Positions 19,805-28,035 of a DNA stretch of 35,466 bases are shown in pieces. The notes under the pieces are model-generated. The model ran no database searches. It saw only the letters and a program-made list of their open reading frames with translations, and was not told where the DNA came from. Where the stretch lies: the NCBI GenBank assembly GCA_003427395.1, contig BFEA01000050.1:566958-602423 (forward strand), written 5' to 3'. A program made the position numbers and the translations under genes. Within the stretch, counting starts at the first letter, position 1, and each line of letters opens with the position of its first letter. Origin of the DNA: Chara braunii (lineage: Eukaryota > Streptophyta > Charophyceae > Charales > Characeae).

Positions 19805-20659
19805 ATGAGTGAAGTAGTAGGCCAAGGGGTAACCTTACTTTACAAGAAAGGAGTGAAGACTAACATCCGGAATTATAGGCCTATAACATTACTCATTATT
19901 GTTTACAAATTGGTGGTTAAAGCCTTGGCGGATCGTTTGTCAAAGGTTATAACAAACATTATTCACCCAACACAAACAAGTTTTATTACTGGTAGGAATA
20001 TTCAAGATAATATACCGCTGATCGATGAACTGATTAAACTGACTCGTCAATCCAAACACAATGCTGCCTTTATTTTCATTGATTATGAAAAAGTGTATGA
20101 TCACGTGGAATGGTTCTTTCTTGATAAATGTCTAGAGAAATTTAACTTCGGTCCGGACTTTCGAAGATGGGTTCAAATTTTACATGGGAATGCCACTACC
20201 AGAGTCGTGATCAATGGTAATGTGTCGGCCCCCATTCCACTACACAGATCGGTCAGACAGGGAAACCCAATTGCTCCTCACCTATTTTTAATTCTAATGG
20301 AAGCGTTAGAAACAAATCTTCGTCATCATAAGGATATCAGGCGTATTCAGGAATCGTCCATACCAGAAGAAGCCATACATGTCTGCTCCCTTTTTGTTGA
20401 TGATCTTTCCCTCATGGTGGAATCATCTCAAGCGAATCTAGAGGAAATTCAAGAAATGTTGGACAAGTTTTGTCGTTTATTTGATATGAGGATTAAGCGG
20501 GGAAATAAGACACTGGGATGGTGGATTCATCATCAAGGAGGTAGACCCCCAGATCAGCCCCGGGTCAAGTGGATTCCTCTTGACACCCCTATTAGAGTAT
20601 TGGGAATCTCTCTTTCTGCAGATGGAAAACCAAAGACTAATAATGAATTGATTGCTTAA
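19805..20659 (+). pseudogene. LINE reverse transcriptase, fingers and palm (longest intact piece)
   Basis: A continuous frame of 284 codons contains the RT blocks in order: LLYKKGVKTNIRNYRPITLL (blocks 0-1), DYEKVYDHVEW (block A, catalytic Asp at the start), VRQGNPIAPHLFLI (block B; the family consensus is RQGDPLSP, so Asp has become Asn), LFVDDLSLM (block C, the catalytic FxDD pair intact) and VLGISLSADGKPK (thumb entry). It would copy LINE RNA into DNA at the nicked target. The block B change and the broken flanks make activity unlikely. It is the best template for family searches in this window. Confidence 0.9.
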
Positions 20660-21330
20660 AATGTCCATATTAAACTGGAATTATTGAAAGACAGACACTC
20701 ATCATTACCAGCACGTACCTTAGTCATTAACAACGTTGTCCTGCTATCTGGCCCCTGGATAAAACAACTCTCAGAGTATTTCGACAACAATTAACAACTT
20801 TCTTATGGTACCTCGGCCATTAACAGACACTCATCAATTAACTCTTATGGTACCTTGGCAATTAACAACTTTCTTATGGTACCTTGGCAATTAACAACTT
20901 TCTTATGATAACAATTAACTCGTACCTTGGCCATTAACAGACACTCATCAATCTGGTACAAGTCAGCTATCTGGCCCCTGGATAAAACAACTCTCAGAGT
21001 ATTTCGACAACAATTAACAACTTTCTTATGAAGAGACAATCATGAATTAAAGGACGTAATCAGTAGAGTTGCCTGACAATCGATAATCCAGCCCAAGAGT
21101 AAGGGTGGTCTAGGGGTCATCGACCCAGCCACCCAAGCGATGGTCTTATCGATTCAATGGATAAAGCGTTTCTTGTTCAACCCACAGACCCAACGGGCAA
21201 CATTAGTTTGGGAACAAATTAAACGATTAGCGCCCCAAACACCAGAAGAGGTAGCCCCCCTAATGTGGTTGGAGAACTGTTTCTGGCCTCTTCCTAGGGG
21301 CACTCACAAGCTTAGGATCTAGCAGGGCAA
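20660..21330 (+). pseudogene. LINE RT thumb region, scrambled by local duplications
   Basis: Pieces of the thumb and connection are readable, such as ARTLVINNVVL, IWYKSA and KGGLGVIDPATQAMVLSIQW (21096 on). Related minus-strand copies carry RALAINNTIFALIWYKVAFWPL and KGGLGIIDP. Between about 20744 and 21030 the order is disturbed by repeated blocks, so the protein is destroyed there. A TGA replaces a Trp codon before QSIIQPKSKGG. Confidence 0.7.
20744..21030 (+). repeat. Shuffled direct duplications, 64-bp exact pair plus shorter blocks
   Basis: An exact 64-bp word beginning CTATCTGGCCCCTGG occurs at 20744-20807 and 20967-21030. Between the copies, the words TTAACAACTTTCTTATG, GGTACCTTGGC and ATTAACAGACACTCATCAA recur two or three times in changed order. 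The joints share short words such as CAATTAAC. Only the second copy is followed by sequence that continues the LINE. Confidence 0.9.
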
Positions 21331-21336
21331 GTAACC

Positions 21337-22938
21337 TTGGACAAACAGGTTGTTAGGAAGGATTTATGTAAGGACCCATTCTGGGTCTCCTTGCTCAAAA
21401 CTTGGAGAAAATTGGCTCTGACTTATAAAATTTCCCCTGATAGATGGGAAGAGGTATGCCAACAACCTCTTTTCAACAACCGATGGATTAGAGATTCCCA
21501 AGGGTGTGTCCTCGATTGTATGGATTTTCGTTCAAAATGTTGGGTCGAAAAAGGAATCTTGAGAATTAAGGACTTGAGGGATAGGCAAACAAATAATTGG
21601 ATTGACTCATCACTTTTGAGGCAACGTCTCCGATACAATCATTATCCAGAGAAGGCACTAGAGCAAATAATAAATTTAATCCCCCTTGAATAGGTTCGTA
21701 TCCTTCGGAAGGGGCCCAAGCTGGAGATAAATGATTGGGTGACAATCCAAAATCAGCCTAAGGAAATTGACAATATTTTAGACAAGTTTCCAAATGAAGA
21801 TATAATTTTAGGATTGTATGAGCTCTTACAAGATCATATGCTCATTCCTAAGCAAGACCAAATTAAATGGGTACAAGCTGACCAAATATTCAGAATCAGG
21901 GGTTTACAAAAAAAGGATCAATGGCTTGCATTTAGACCACTCACTCCCATTTCGGATCTACCTTTTGACCCAGCCAACTGGATTTGAGGGTCGCCAAGTA
22001 AAGGCAAGAAAAGTAAAAGGGACTATAATCGGACTCTTTACACCCTAACAATTAAATTGACTTATCGGATGTTAAGAGTAAGAGTTAATCTAAAAGACAG
22101 AGTCGCATTTAGATGTATGGACCATCTCAATATCAGTAAGGAGGATTTAAGGACGATCAAGTGGTTTAGTCTAATGAAATCCAAACCAGCCAAGGTGGTT
22201 TCACTCCAATGGCAGATTGAACATAGATGTCTCCCTACTAATGATTGGCTGACGGACAAGACTACTTTAGAACGTACAGGAAAGGCATCCCGATGGTGTA
22301 AACTTTGTAAGACAGTCTTTCCTAGTAGACTAATTCCAGAAACTATCGAGCATATTTTTATGCAATGCCCAAGTTCTGTTTGGCTCTGGAGATGGTGGGG
22401 CCGAGTTTGGTCTCAACTAGGGCCACAAATTCCATGGCCATGGGGATAGAAGAGTATCCTCTTGGAAGCATGGATTTCAGAGCCGTATGAGGAATTCACA
22501 CAAAACCTCTTCACAATTGGCAGAAGAGCAGTAATATGGGCCATCTGGGTGAGACGATGCACTTATGAAATGGAGGGAGCCAGGTTAGATGGCCCAGCGT
22601 TTACTGAAACAATCAAACAACAGATAGAGACGGATATCTCCAATAAATGGACTCAAATAAAAGAAAAAATAAATCATTTATCTTCTCGGACTGAGATTCT
22701 CAAACACATTCAAAATTTCAATACCAGCTGGCTGGGAGGAATCCGGGGGGGGAAGCTGGGAAGGATACAGTGGGAGGGGGCTATGGGAAAGGAAGATGAA
22801 GAGATAAGTAAAGATTATAAACTGGTATTTGGGGGATGGACTTCATGTGACCCTTCTATTCCCCTTCGTTCTGTGTTGGACTTCCCTGACCCTTTTCCCC
22901 CGCATCCTTTGTCTATGGTACCAAGTTCCTGGTTTTAG
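21337..22938 (+). pseudogene. LINE ORF2 C-terminal region with zf-RVT-like cysteine block
   Basis: Four consecutive plus-strand frames (21337-21693, 21739-21987, 22057-22449 and 22462-22938) are separated by single stops and short shifts. Landmarks are LIPLE-stop-VRILRKGP (other copies have Trp at the stop), WCKLCKTVF with ETIEHIFMQCP (the zf-RVT-like C-x2-C and H...C block), LFTIGRRAVIWAIWVRR, WLGGIRGGKLGRIQW and the conserved C-terminus DFPDPFPPHPLSMV. The last motif recurs in every LINE fragment of this window. The role of this region in LINEs is thought to be RNA or DNA binding during target priming. Confidence 0.85.
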
Positions 22939-23262
22939 TTATGAATGAGGGACTGTAGATAGTGATTAAGGTGGTAATGCAGAAGTGTTAAATCCTATTT
23001 TATGTTATGTCATGTTCTGGAATGCATAGAGAGATAGAACTAGAAATTATGGATAAATCTGGCGCTCAGAAAAGAGTGAAGAGGTTTTGTTCCTCCACAG
23101 CATGACGATGTAGTCTTTTGGCTAGGCATCCAAATCTGCTGATCTTTCCAAATTATGTTCTAAACTGTACAATCTCTTATGGGACGCTGTGCCCATTTCC
23201 CAGCACGTGTTGCTCCCCACGAATAGATTGGGGCTTTTTTCCTTAAAAAAAAAAAAAAAAAA
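22939..23262 (+). repeat. LINE 3' UTR, conserved tail and poly(A)
   Basis: Non-coding 3' end of the long LINE. A GAGTGAAGAGGT word (about 23064) is shared with the 3' UTRs of other fragments. The tail block GGGACGCTG...CAGCACGTGTTGCTCCCCAC (23181-23231) is followed directly by poly(A) at 23245-23262. It has no conserved-loop hairpin. This anchors the tail family to an L1-type LINE. Confidence 0.8.
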
Positions 23263-24261
23263 GACGTAGGAGAGAACAGAAGAGGGGAATAGAGTCGCTC
23301 ACATTAAACGGGAATCCCCCCTCCCATCCGGTGAAGATGATGATGATGGTGAGGATGACTCTCCACTCTCACCCTGACTGTTGATTGATATTGCTGCCCT
23401 GCCGCCATTGATGCTGATTGATGTTGATTGTTGATGACCCTCCCAATCTTGATGACGCAGTCCTGCCACTGTTGAAACTCTCTGAGAGGAATATGATGAT
23501 TGCTCCACACTAACTAAACCCTTCCACTCCCTCTGTCTACGTTTCCCCAGGCTATCTGGGCGGAAGGAACGCTACCGGAGTAACATGCCACTTCTACCCA
23601 TACCTGGCTCCTCTCCTTCACCACTACCGGGAAAGGAAACAAGCACCCTCTATACCACATGCCTGACCCACGAGCACCCCCAGAGCAAGGGAAACTAGGA
23701 CATGTCCCACCTCCTATGGAAGCCATACTCCGCCACATGGAACCCATCAAAGCCTACCCCTGTTCTTAAAAAAAAAAGGGTGCGCTGACATGTGGACGCG
23801 TGTGCTCAATCGGCGCATATACCTGTATAGAATTGCAGGCACTCATGTGCGCGCGCACAAGTGCTCACGCGTTAGCACGGCGCATGATGCTGTTCCTCTG
23901 ACTTACCTGGATCTACTGCTTTCCCCCCTTGGCCAAAAATCTCCTGGTAGACATCTCATCTTTCATTCTTATTGGTACAGGTAGCAGACAATCCTCTCCC
24001 CTTGAGACAGGATGTGCTGTCTGTTTCTCTTTCCCTTTCTAGTAAATTAAATAGGAAGGATATGCTGTCTGTTCCTCTTCCCCTTTCTAGGAGGGAAGTG
24101 GAAGAGAAGGCTGCATTGTTGTGCCCCTGCCTACGTACGGCACACCACAGGTGGAAAATCTTTATCTGCATGCTGCAGAGAAAGCCAGATAAACAATGAA
24201 CAGCAAAGTGTACACCTTTGAGGTGTTGGGGCAAAAGCACAAGGGAAAGAAGAAGAATCAG
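23263..24261. other. Unrecognised spacer between LINE copies
   Basis: The first half (23265-23780) ends in an A-run at 23768-23778, so it could be a retroposed sequence, but no body was recognised. GATGATGATGATGGT-type repeats lie near 23335-23352. From 24008 to 24095 a ~50-bp unit (ATGCTGTCTGTT followed by pyrimidines and CCTTTCTAG) is tandemly repeated. No gene is supported. Confidence 0.35.
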
Positions 24262-25149
24262 AAAACAGTTGTTTGGGCACTGGACTCCCATGGGAATAGA
24301 CCTAACAGAATTCCAAAGAAACTTTTTACTATTGGTCGGAAGGCTATGTTGTGGACCATCTGGTATAAAAGGTGTGTTCGGGTCAATGAAAATGTATCTT
24401 CAGAAGGTGGGGAAATTTCGGATCTAATTGTCCAATTTTTTCAGACAGAAATAACTTCAAATAAGATCCCAGTGGTCTAATGTTAAAACTACGCTTTCAA
24501 GCCTTCATCAAAAAAAATATATTTTGAGATTAATTCAACAATTTCAAGTAAACTGGCTGGGGAGTTCTGCAGGGGAGGGGTTGGGGAAAATTGAGTGGCC
24601 AGGCCAGGAAGATAGGGGGGTTCCGCCCAAGAGGAATTATCACCTCTGCTTTCGGGATTGGTTCTCGATTCAGCCAGGATGGTCCCTTAGATCCCCAATC
24701 TTTTTTGCAGATCCTTTCCCACCCTCTGATCTTTCTCTGGTTGATCTTCAATGGTATGGTCGGGAAGGGAATTAGATTATAAAATCTTATAAATCTTGGC
24801 TTTTCAGTGTAATTCAGATCAGGAAGGCTCAAGCAGATTGCAGTTAAGTTTATACAGGCATATATGGTGAGGGAAGATGCTAGAAAAGTCTAGCAATTTC
24901 AGGTGCTTTATTGAAAAGGGTGAAGAGGCACTTCTGTCACCCTGACCTTTCCTACCGCTCTGTTAATCCCTCGGGATAACCAGGGGTAATCAATGCGGAC
25001 GGGCTGCCCTATTGATGATTGTAAGAATGATTCTTTTGTACAGGGAGGTTGGACCCGTTTTCCAACAAGTGTAGCTCCCCACTAATAGATGGAGCCAAAA
25101 AAAAGAAAAAAAGAAAAAAAAAAAGAAAAAAAAGAAAAGAAAGAAAGAA
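24262..25149 (+). mobile_element. 5'-truncated LINE 3' end with tail and A-rich end
   Basis: The sequence reads LFTIGRKAMLWTIWYKR (matching the long LINE at ~22500), then WLGSSAGEGLGKIEWPG and the C-terminal FADPFPPSDLSLVDL. The last frame is intact from 24524 to 24775. The 3' UTR shares a GGGTGAAGAGG word and a GGATAACCAG...TAATC word with the other copies. The tail block lies at 25043-25096 (GACCCGTTTTCCAACAAGTG...GGAGCC), followed by an A/G-rich run to 25149. Truncation is at the 5' side, as is usual for LINEs. Confidence 0.85.
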
Positions 25150-25273
25150 TAAGAACACAGTTGTTATAACTGTGAATGAGATGGAGCCGCAGCAGAAGAG
25201 GGCAGTCCCACAGATCAGGTGCCCCCTCTGGTCTGCAGGCTGCTCGCAGCATCCTGACTTTTCCCCCTAAAAC

Positions 25274-25316
25274 AGAAGAAGAAGAAGAAGAAGAAGAAGA
25301 AGAAGAAGAAGAAGAG
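25274..25316. repeat. (GAA)n microsatellite
   Basis: About 14 GAA units. It sits just outside the A-rich end of the minus-strand tail at 25367-25470, seen there as TTC repeats, and may be an expanded 3' end of that element or a neighbour. Confidence 0.9.
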
Positions 25317-25366
25317 AGAAGAGAAAAGTGTTCTTTTTTTTATAGAAAAAAAGGGCGCCGCAGACC

Positions 25367-25470
25367 TACTAGGAGAGGTGATAAGAGCAGCCCCTCCTAG
25401 TAAATCCCAGAGTTGCCACTCCATCTATTGGTGGGAAGCTGCACCTCCTGGAAACCGAGTCCAGTGTCCT
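25367..25470 (-). repeat. LINE/SINE 3' tail, hairpin form
   Basis: On the minus strand: tail block 25421-25470, then a hairpin at 25367-25402 pairing TACTAGGAG with CTCCTAGTA around the conserved loop CTGCTCTTATCA, then an A-rich run (poly-T at 25332-25341). The stem word (ACTAGGAG) is unlike the TGCTAG-type stems of the copies at 26434 and 28049. No coding body lies upstream, so this is a short element or a severely truncated LINE. Confidence 0.75.
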
Positions 25471-25703
25471 GAGAACATATATGGAGCTTTGGAAAAACTG
25501 ACACCGATGATGAGGACCCATTTGAAATGTGAATCGTACCTCTTCATCCAACCCTGGGCGCGAGATGAGGTCAATTAAGCTCTAGTAGAAGAGAACCTCA
25601 ATGTGGATTATCCCCATCTCCTCAATGGCTCCGTCCAGTGATCGTTTTCATTTTTTTTTTGTAATTTCTCCCACCAGTCATGTTCCCCCTCCCCCCCCTC
25701 CCC
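25471..25703. other. Sequence upstream of the minus-strand tail; no gene
   Basis: This probably includes the short body belonging to the element whose tail is at 25367-25470. A T-run at 25650-25660 and a C-run at 25685-25702 lie here. Nothing else was recognised. Confidence 0.3.
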
Positions 25704-26117
25704 AAGAACAGCCCAAGTGAATGCTAGGGATTATAAGGGAGCTTCCTGGCTATTTCCCCACACCTACCACAAGATTTTTAAACCAGCAGTACATTTCCCA
25801 GCAATTTTTCCAGAGTTGTGGCATGCGTGCTGCTGCGACTCTCGCGAAGTACCAGGGCGCCGTTACGCGGCACATCTATGTAGGCAAAATGGGCCTCACA
25901 TGTGGCCGGTTTGCCTGGATGGATGTGCCGCAAAACGAACCCCCATACTTCCTGAGAGTTGCGGCAGCATCCATGCCGCAACTCTGAAAAAAATGGCTGG
26001 GAAACGTACTGGTACATCGTATTTTTCGTCATTGGATCCAACAGGTGGACTGCTAGTGGTGGACGCTCGTATCGCCACAACTAGCAGTACCAGCTGGAGT
26101 TAAAAAAAAAAAAAAAA
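25704..26117. mobile_element. Long hairpin (foldback) element within tail-like flanks
   Basis: The core 25783-26013 is a near-perfect inverted repeat. Starting from CAGTACATTTCCCAGC, the left arm matches the reverse complement of the right arm through CCAGAGTTGTGGCATG and on to GGCACATCTATGTAGGC. The unpaired centre is short. To the left, AAGAACAGCCCAAGTGAATG (25704 on) resembles the end of the minus-strand tail at 26968. To the right, a smaller hairpin (26052-26092, ACTGCTAGTGGTGG pairing with its complement) and poly(A) at 26102-26117 follow. The core may be a foldback element or MITE inside an older tail. Any open frames are mirror translations. Confidence 0.55.
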
Positions 26118-26394
26118 GATTAAAATCCTTATTCTTCATCATGCATTGGTCAGTCATGCACTGTATGTGCTGACAACGAATATGACAGTCCTTGCAAGGT
26201 AGTGAAAATTTGCTTTTGACCCCTGTTTGCTTTTACCTTCCGCGATGACCGGAAAAATCACAGACTAAGAACTCTGCTTTTTTCTGAGTTTTTCCGCTGG
26301 ACTGAGTTACTTGCTGAGATTCCCGTATTCTGCTGAGATTTCTACATACGAGTGTGTGCATGATTGCTGAGTCTCTGTGTGTGTTTCCCCTTTT

Positions 26395-26534
26395 TTTTTT
26401 TCTTCTTTTTTTCTGAGAGAACAACCCGATCGGATGCTAGGTGTGCTGATAAGAGCAGACACATCTAGCACCGTTGGGGAGGCTCCATCTATTGGTGGGG
26501 AGCAGCACCTGCTGGAAACCGGGTCCAGCGTCCC
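26395..26534 (-). repeat. LINE/SINE 3' tail, hairpin form
   Basis: On the minus strand: tail block 26485-26534 (the cleanest copy, with CAGCAGGTGCTG), hairpin 26434-26470 (TGCTAGATGTGT pairing with its partner across the loop CTGCTCTTATCA), then an A-rich end seen as T-runs at 26391-26412. Beyond 26534 the word GGGGCTGTGG and its surroundings resemble 27655-27720, so the two elements share a short body. Confidence 0.8.
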
Positions 26535-26945
26535 TTCGATACATAGTGAAATACAAAGAATGCTGCTTGCTGTTCCCCGGGGCTGTGGCCAATTCAAACT
26601 CAGCTTGGGGCTCCGACATGTGTGTGTTTCCCTGAATGCACGATTACTGGGGTGTGTGTGTGACCCACCAGGGTACTTGTGTGCTGAGAAGGTCCCTGGT
26701 CCTGGTACTTACCTTTGGCCGTGCTTTTTGCGAGGGCGCGTCCGGATTTAGAACTAGGCTAGGCCCTCGTATGTCGGAAAACACTCAACTAACCGGTAGG
26801 TATGCAGAAGAAGGCAAAACGTTAGTACCTTTAGCGACCGATCATAGTCCAGGGCCAGTTATGTGGGCAGTACTAACTGGTCTGGACCAGATTGGCACCT
26901 GATCCAGAAGTTTGGACCAGGTGCTGTTATGTTCCGGTAATGGTG
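26535..26945. other. Probable short-element body and unrecognised flank
   Basis: 26535-26600 (GATACATAG..., then CCCCGGGGCTGTGG) resembles 27655-27715 (GATACATCTTG..., CCTAGGGCTGTGG), both directly upstream of a tail on the minus strand. This points to a common SINE-like or LINE 3' UTR body. The rest (26620-26945) is unrecognised. No RNA polymerase III promoter boxes could be called with confidence. Confidence 0.35.
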
Positions 26946-26953
26946 GAACTTCT

Positions 26954-27086
26954 CCTTTTTTTTTTTTAAGAAACAGCCCAAGTAACTGCTGGGGGTGCTG
27001 ATATGATCAGACACCACTAGCAGTGCCGGGATGGCTCCATCTATTGGTGGCGAGCAACACCAGCTGGAAATCGGGTCCAGCGTCCC
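26954..27086 (-). repeat. LINE/SINE 3' tail, hairpin form
   Basis: On the minus strand: tail block 27037-27086, hairpin 26985-27024 (ACTGCTAGTGGTGTC opposite GGTGCTGGGGG-type sequence reading towards AGCAGT, loop CTGATCATATCA), then a short linker AGTTACTTGGGCTGTTTCTT and poly(A) (T-run at 26956-26967). The loop differs by a few bases from the other copies. Confidence 0.75.
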
Positions 27087-27184
27087 TGTGAAGTACATTG
27101 AACTTGCAATTATACATTTTGATGTGAACCATGTCAGGTGGGGGAGCAATGAGCTCGTGAAAGGTTAGCAAATTCTGTAATCTG

Positions 27185-27404
27185 TACTAACTATCAATTG
27201 TAATGTAGTTTGCAGTGTGAACCCTGTCAGCTATGAAAGCATTCAAATTGTGGAAGGTTAGTATGCATGTGGGGGAGGTAGGCTGTACTCGNAATCCTAC
27301 TAACTATCGATTGTAATGTAGTTTGCAGTGTGAACCCTGTCAGCTATGAAAGCATTCAAATTGTGGAAGGTTAGTATGCATGTGGGGAAGGTGGGCTGTA
27401 CTCG
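27185..27404. repeat. 107-bp tandem duplication with an N at the joint
   Basis: 27185-27291 and 27298-27404 are nearly identical (TACTAACTATCRATTGTAAT ... GGCTGTACTCG). The ambiguous base lies at 27292, exactly between them. A partial third copy (TATCAGTTGTAATGTAGTTT) follows near 27467. A second small duplication (CAGTTACTATGTACACTG) is found at about 27440 and 27577. No gene is involved. Confidence 0.9.
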
Positions 27405-27603
27405 GCCCAGCATCCTGCCAATCCTACTGGATCTCTGTGCAGTTACTATGTACACTGTGCTACCTAATATCAGTTGTAATGTAGTTTACAATAAGCTGTT
27501 TGTCTGTTTGTCTTTCATTCTGCATTTGTAAGCTTTCTACTATTTGTGCCTGTCAATCCTAAACGGATCGCTGCGCAGTTACTATGTACACTGATCGGGC
27601 AGC

Positions 27604-27654
27604 TCCAACTGTTGGAGTGGAGATGCACCTGCTGGAAACCGGGTCCAGCGTCCC
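27604..27654 (-). repeat. LINE/SINE 3' tail block, no poly(A) or hairpin
   Basis: The tail block is intact (CACCTGCTGGAAACCGGGTC on the plus strand), but the side where hairpin and poly(A) should follow is replaced by TATGTACACTGATCGGGC, part of the local duplications. This copy is therefore truncated at its 3' end, which is unusual for a family that otherwise loses its 5' end. Confidence 0.65.
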
Positions 27655-28000
27655 ATTGATACATCTTGTAGTTCAGCAATTGTTGGTCATTGTTTCCTAG
27701 GGCTGTGGTTGTTGTCTTGCTGGACCAGGACTCCATCGGCCCATGGAGCTGTTAGTATCACCCATCCCATTCTTGGAGCGCCCATTATCTGTTAACCCAG
27801 TCCTATTCAGCAGCCCCCCACTGGACATAGACACGTACTGATATATAGACTTGAAGACTTCAAGACCTAAAGGCTGTCCTAACTGTAGATATCCTTAAGA
27901 CCTCTTTGTCCTCTTCTCCTGTCTTGTTCTGTCCTCCCCTCCTCCTCTTTTTCTCGTTAACTTGTTATAGCTTGACCGTACTCCTATGCCGCCATCCATT

Positions 28001-28002
<2 letters not shown>
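27655..28002. other. Short-element body and unrecognised flank
   Basis: Up to about 27740 the sequence resembles 26535-26600 (see that entry). The remainder to the T-run at 28003 is pyrimidine-rich and unrecognised. Confidence 0.3.

Positions 28003-28035
<33 letters not shown>

Larger units (their letters stand above)
14281..23262 (+). mobile_element. Long decayed L1-type LINE (ORF1, endonuclease, RT, zf-RVT, 3' tail)
   Basis: All diagnostic parts of a plant-type L1 LINE occur in order on the plus strand: ORF1 with a CCHC knuckle (to 15497), AP-endonuclease motifs (18000-19260), RT (19805-20659), thumb and connection (20660-21330), C-terminal region with a zf-RVT-like cysteine block (21337-22938), and a 3' UTR with the family tail and poly(A) ending at 23262. 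At ~9 kb it is long for an L1 element; part of the excess is a 0.5-kb insertion in the endonuclease and a 2.5-kb spacer before it. The 5' boundary is uncertain (14.05-14.3 kb) and I could not find target-site duplications. Many stops and frameshifts make it inactive. Confidence 0.85.

Noticed and set aside
21600-22450. Alternative genetic code (stops read as amino acids) to explain in-frame TAG and TGA in the LINE
   Set aside because: Stops replace Trp codons in several places and frameshifts are also present, which fits decay by G-to-A change rather than consistent reassignment.
25717-26103. 128-codon open frame over the hairpin
   Set aside because: Its translation is a mirror of the inverted repeat, open by composition on both strands.
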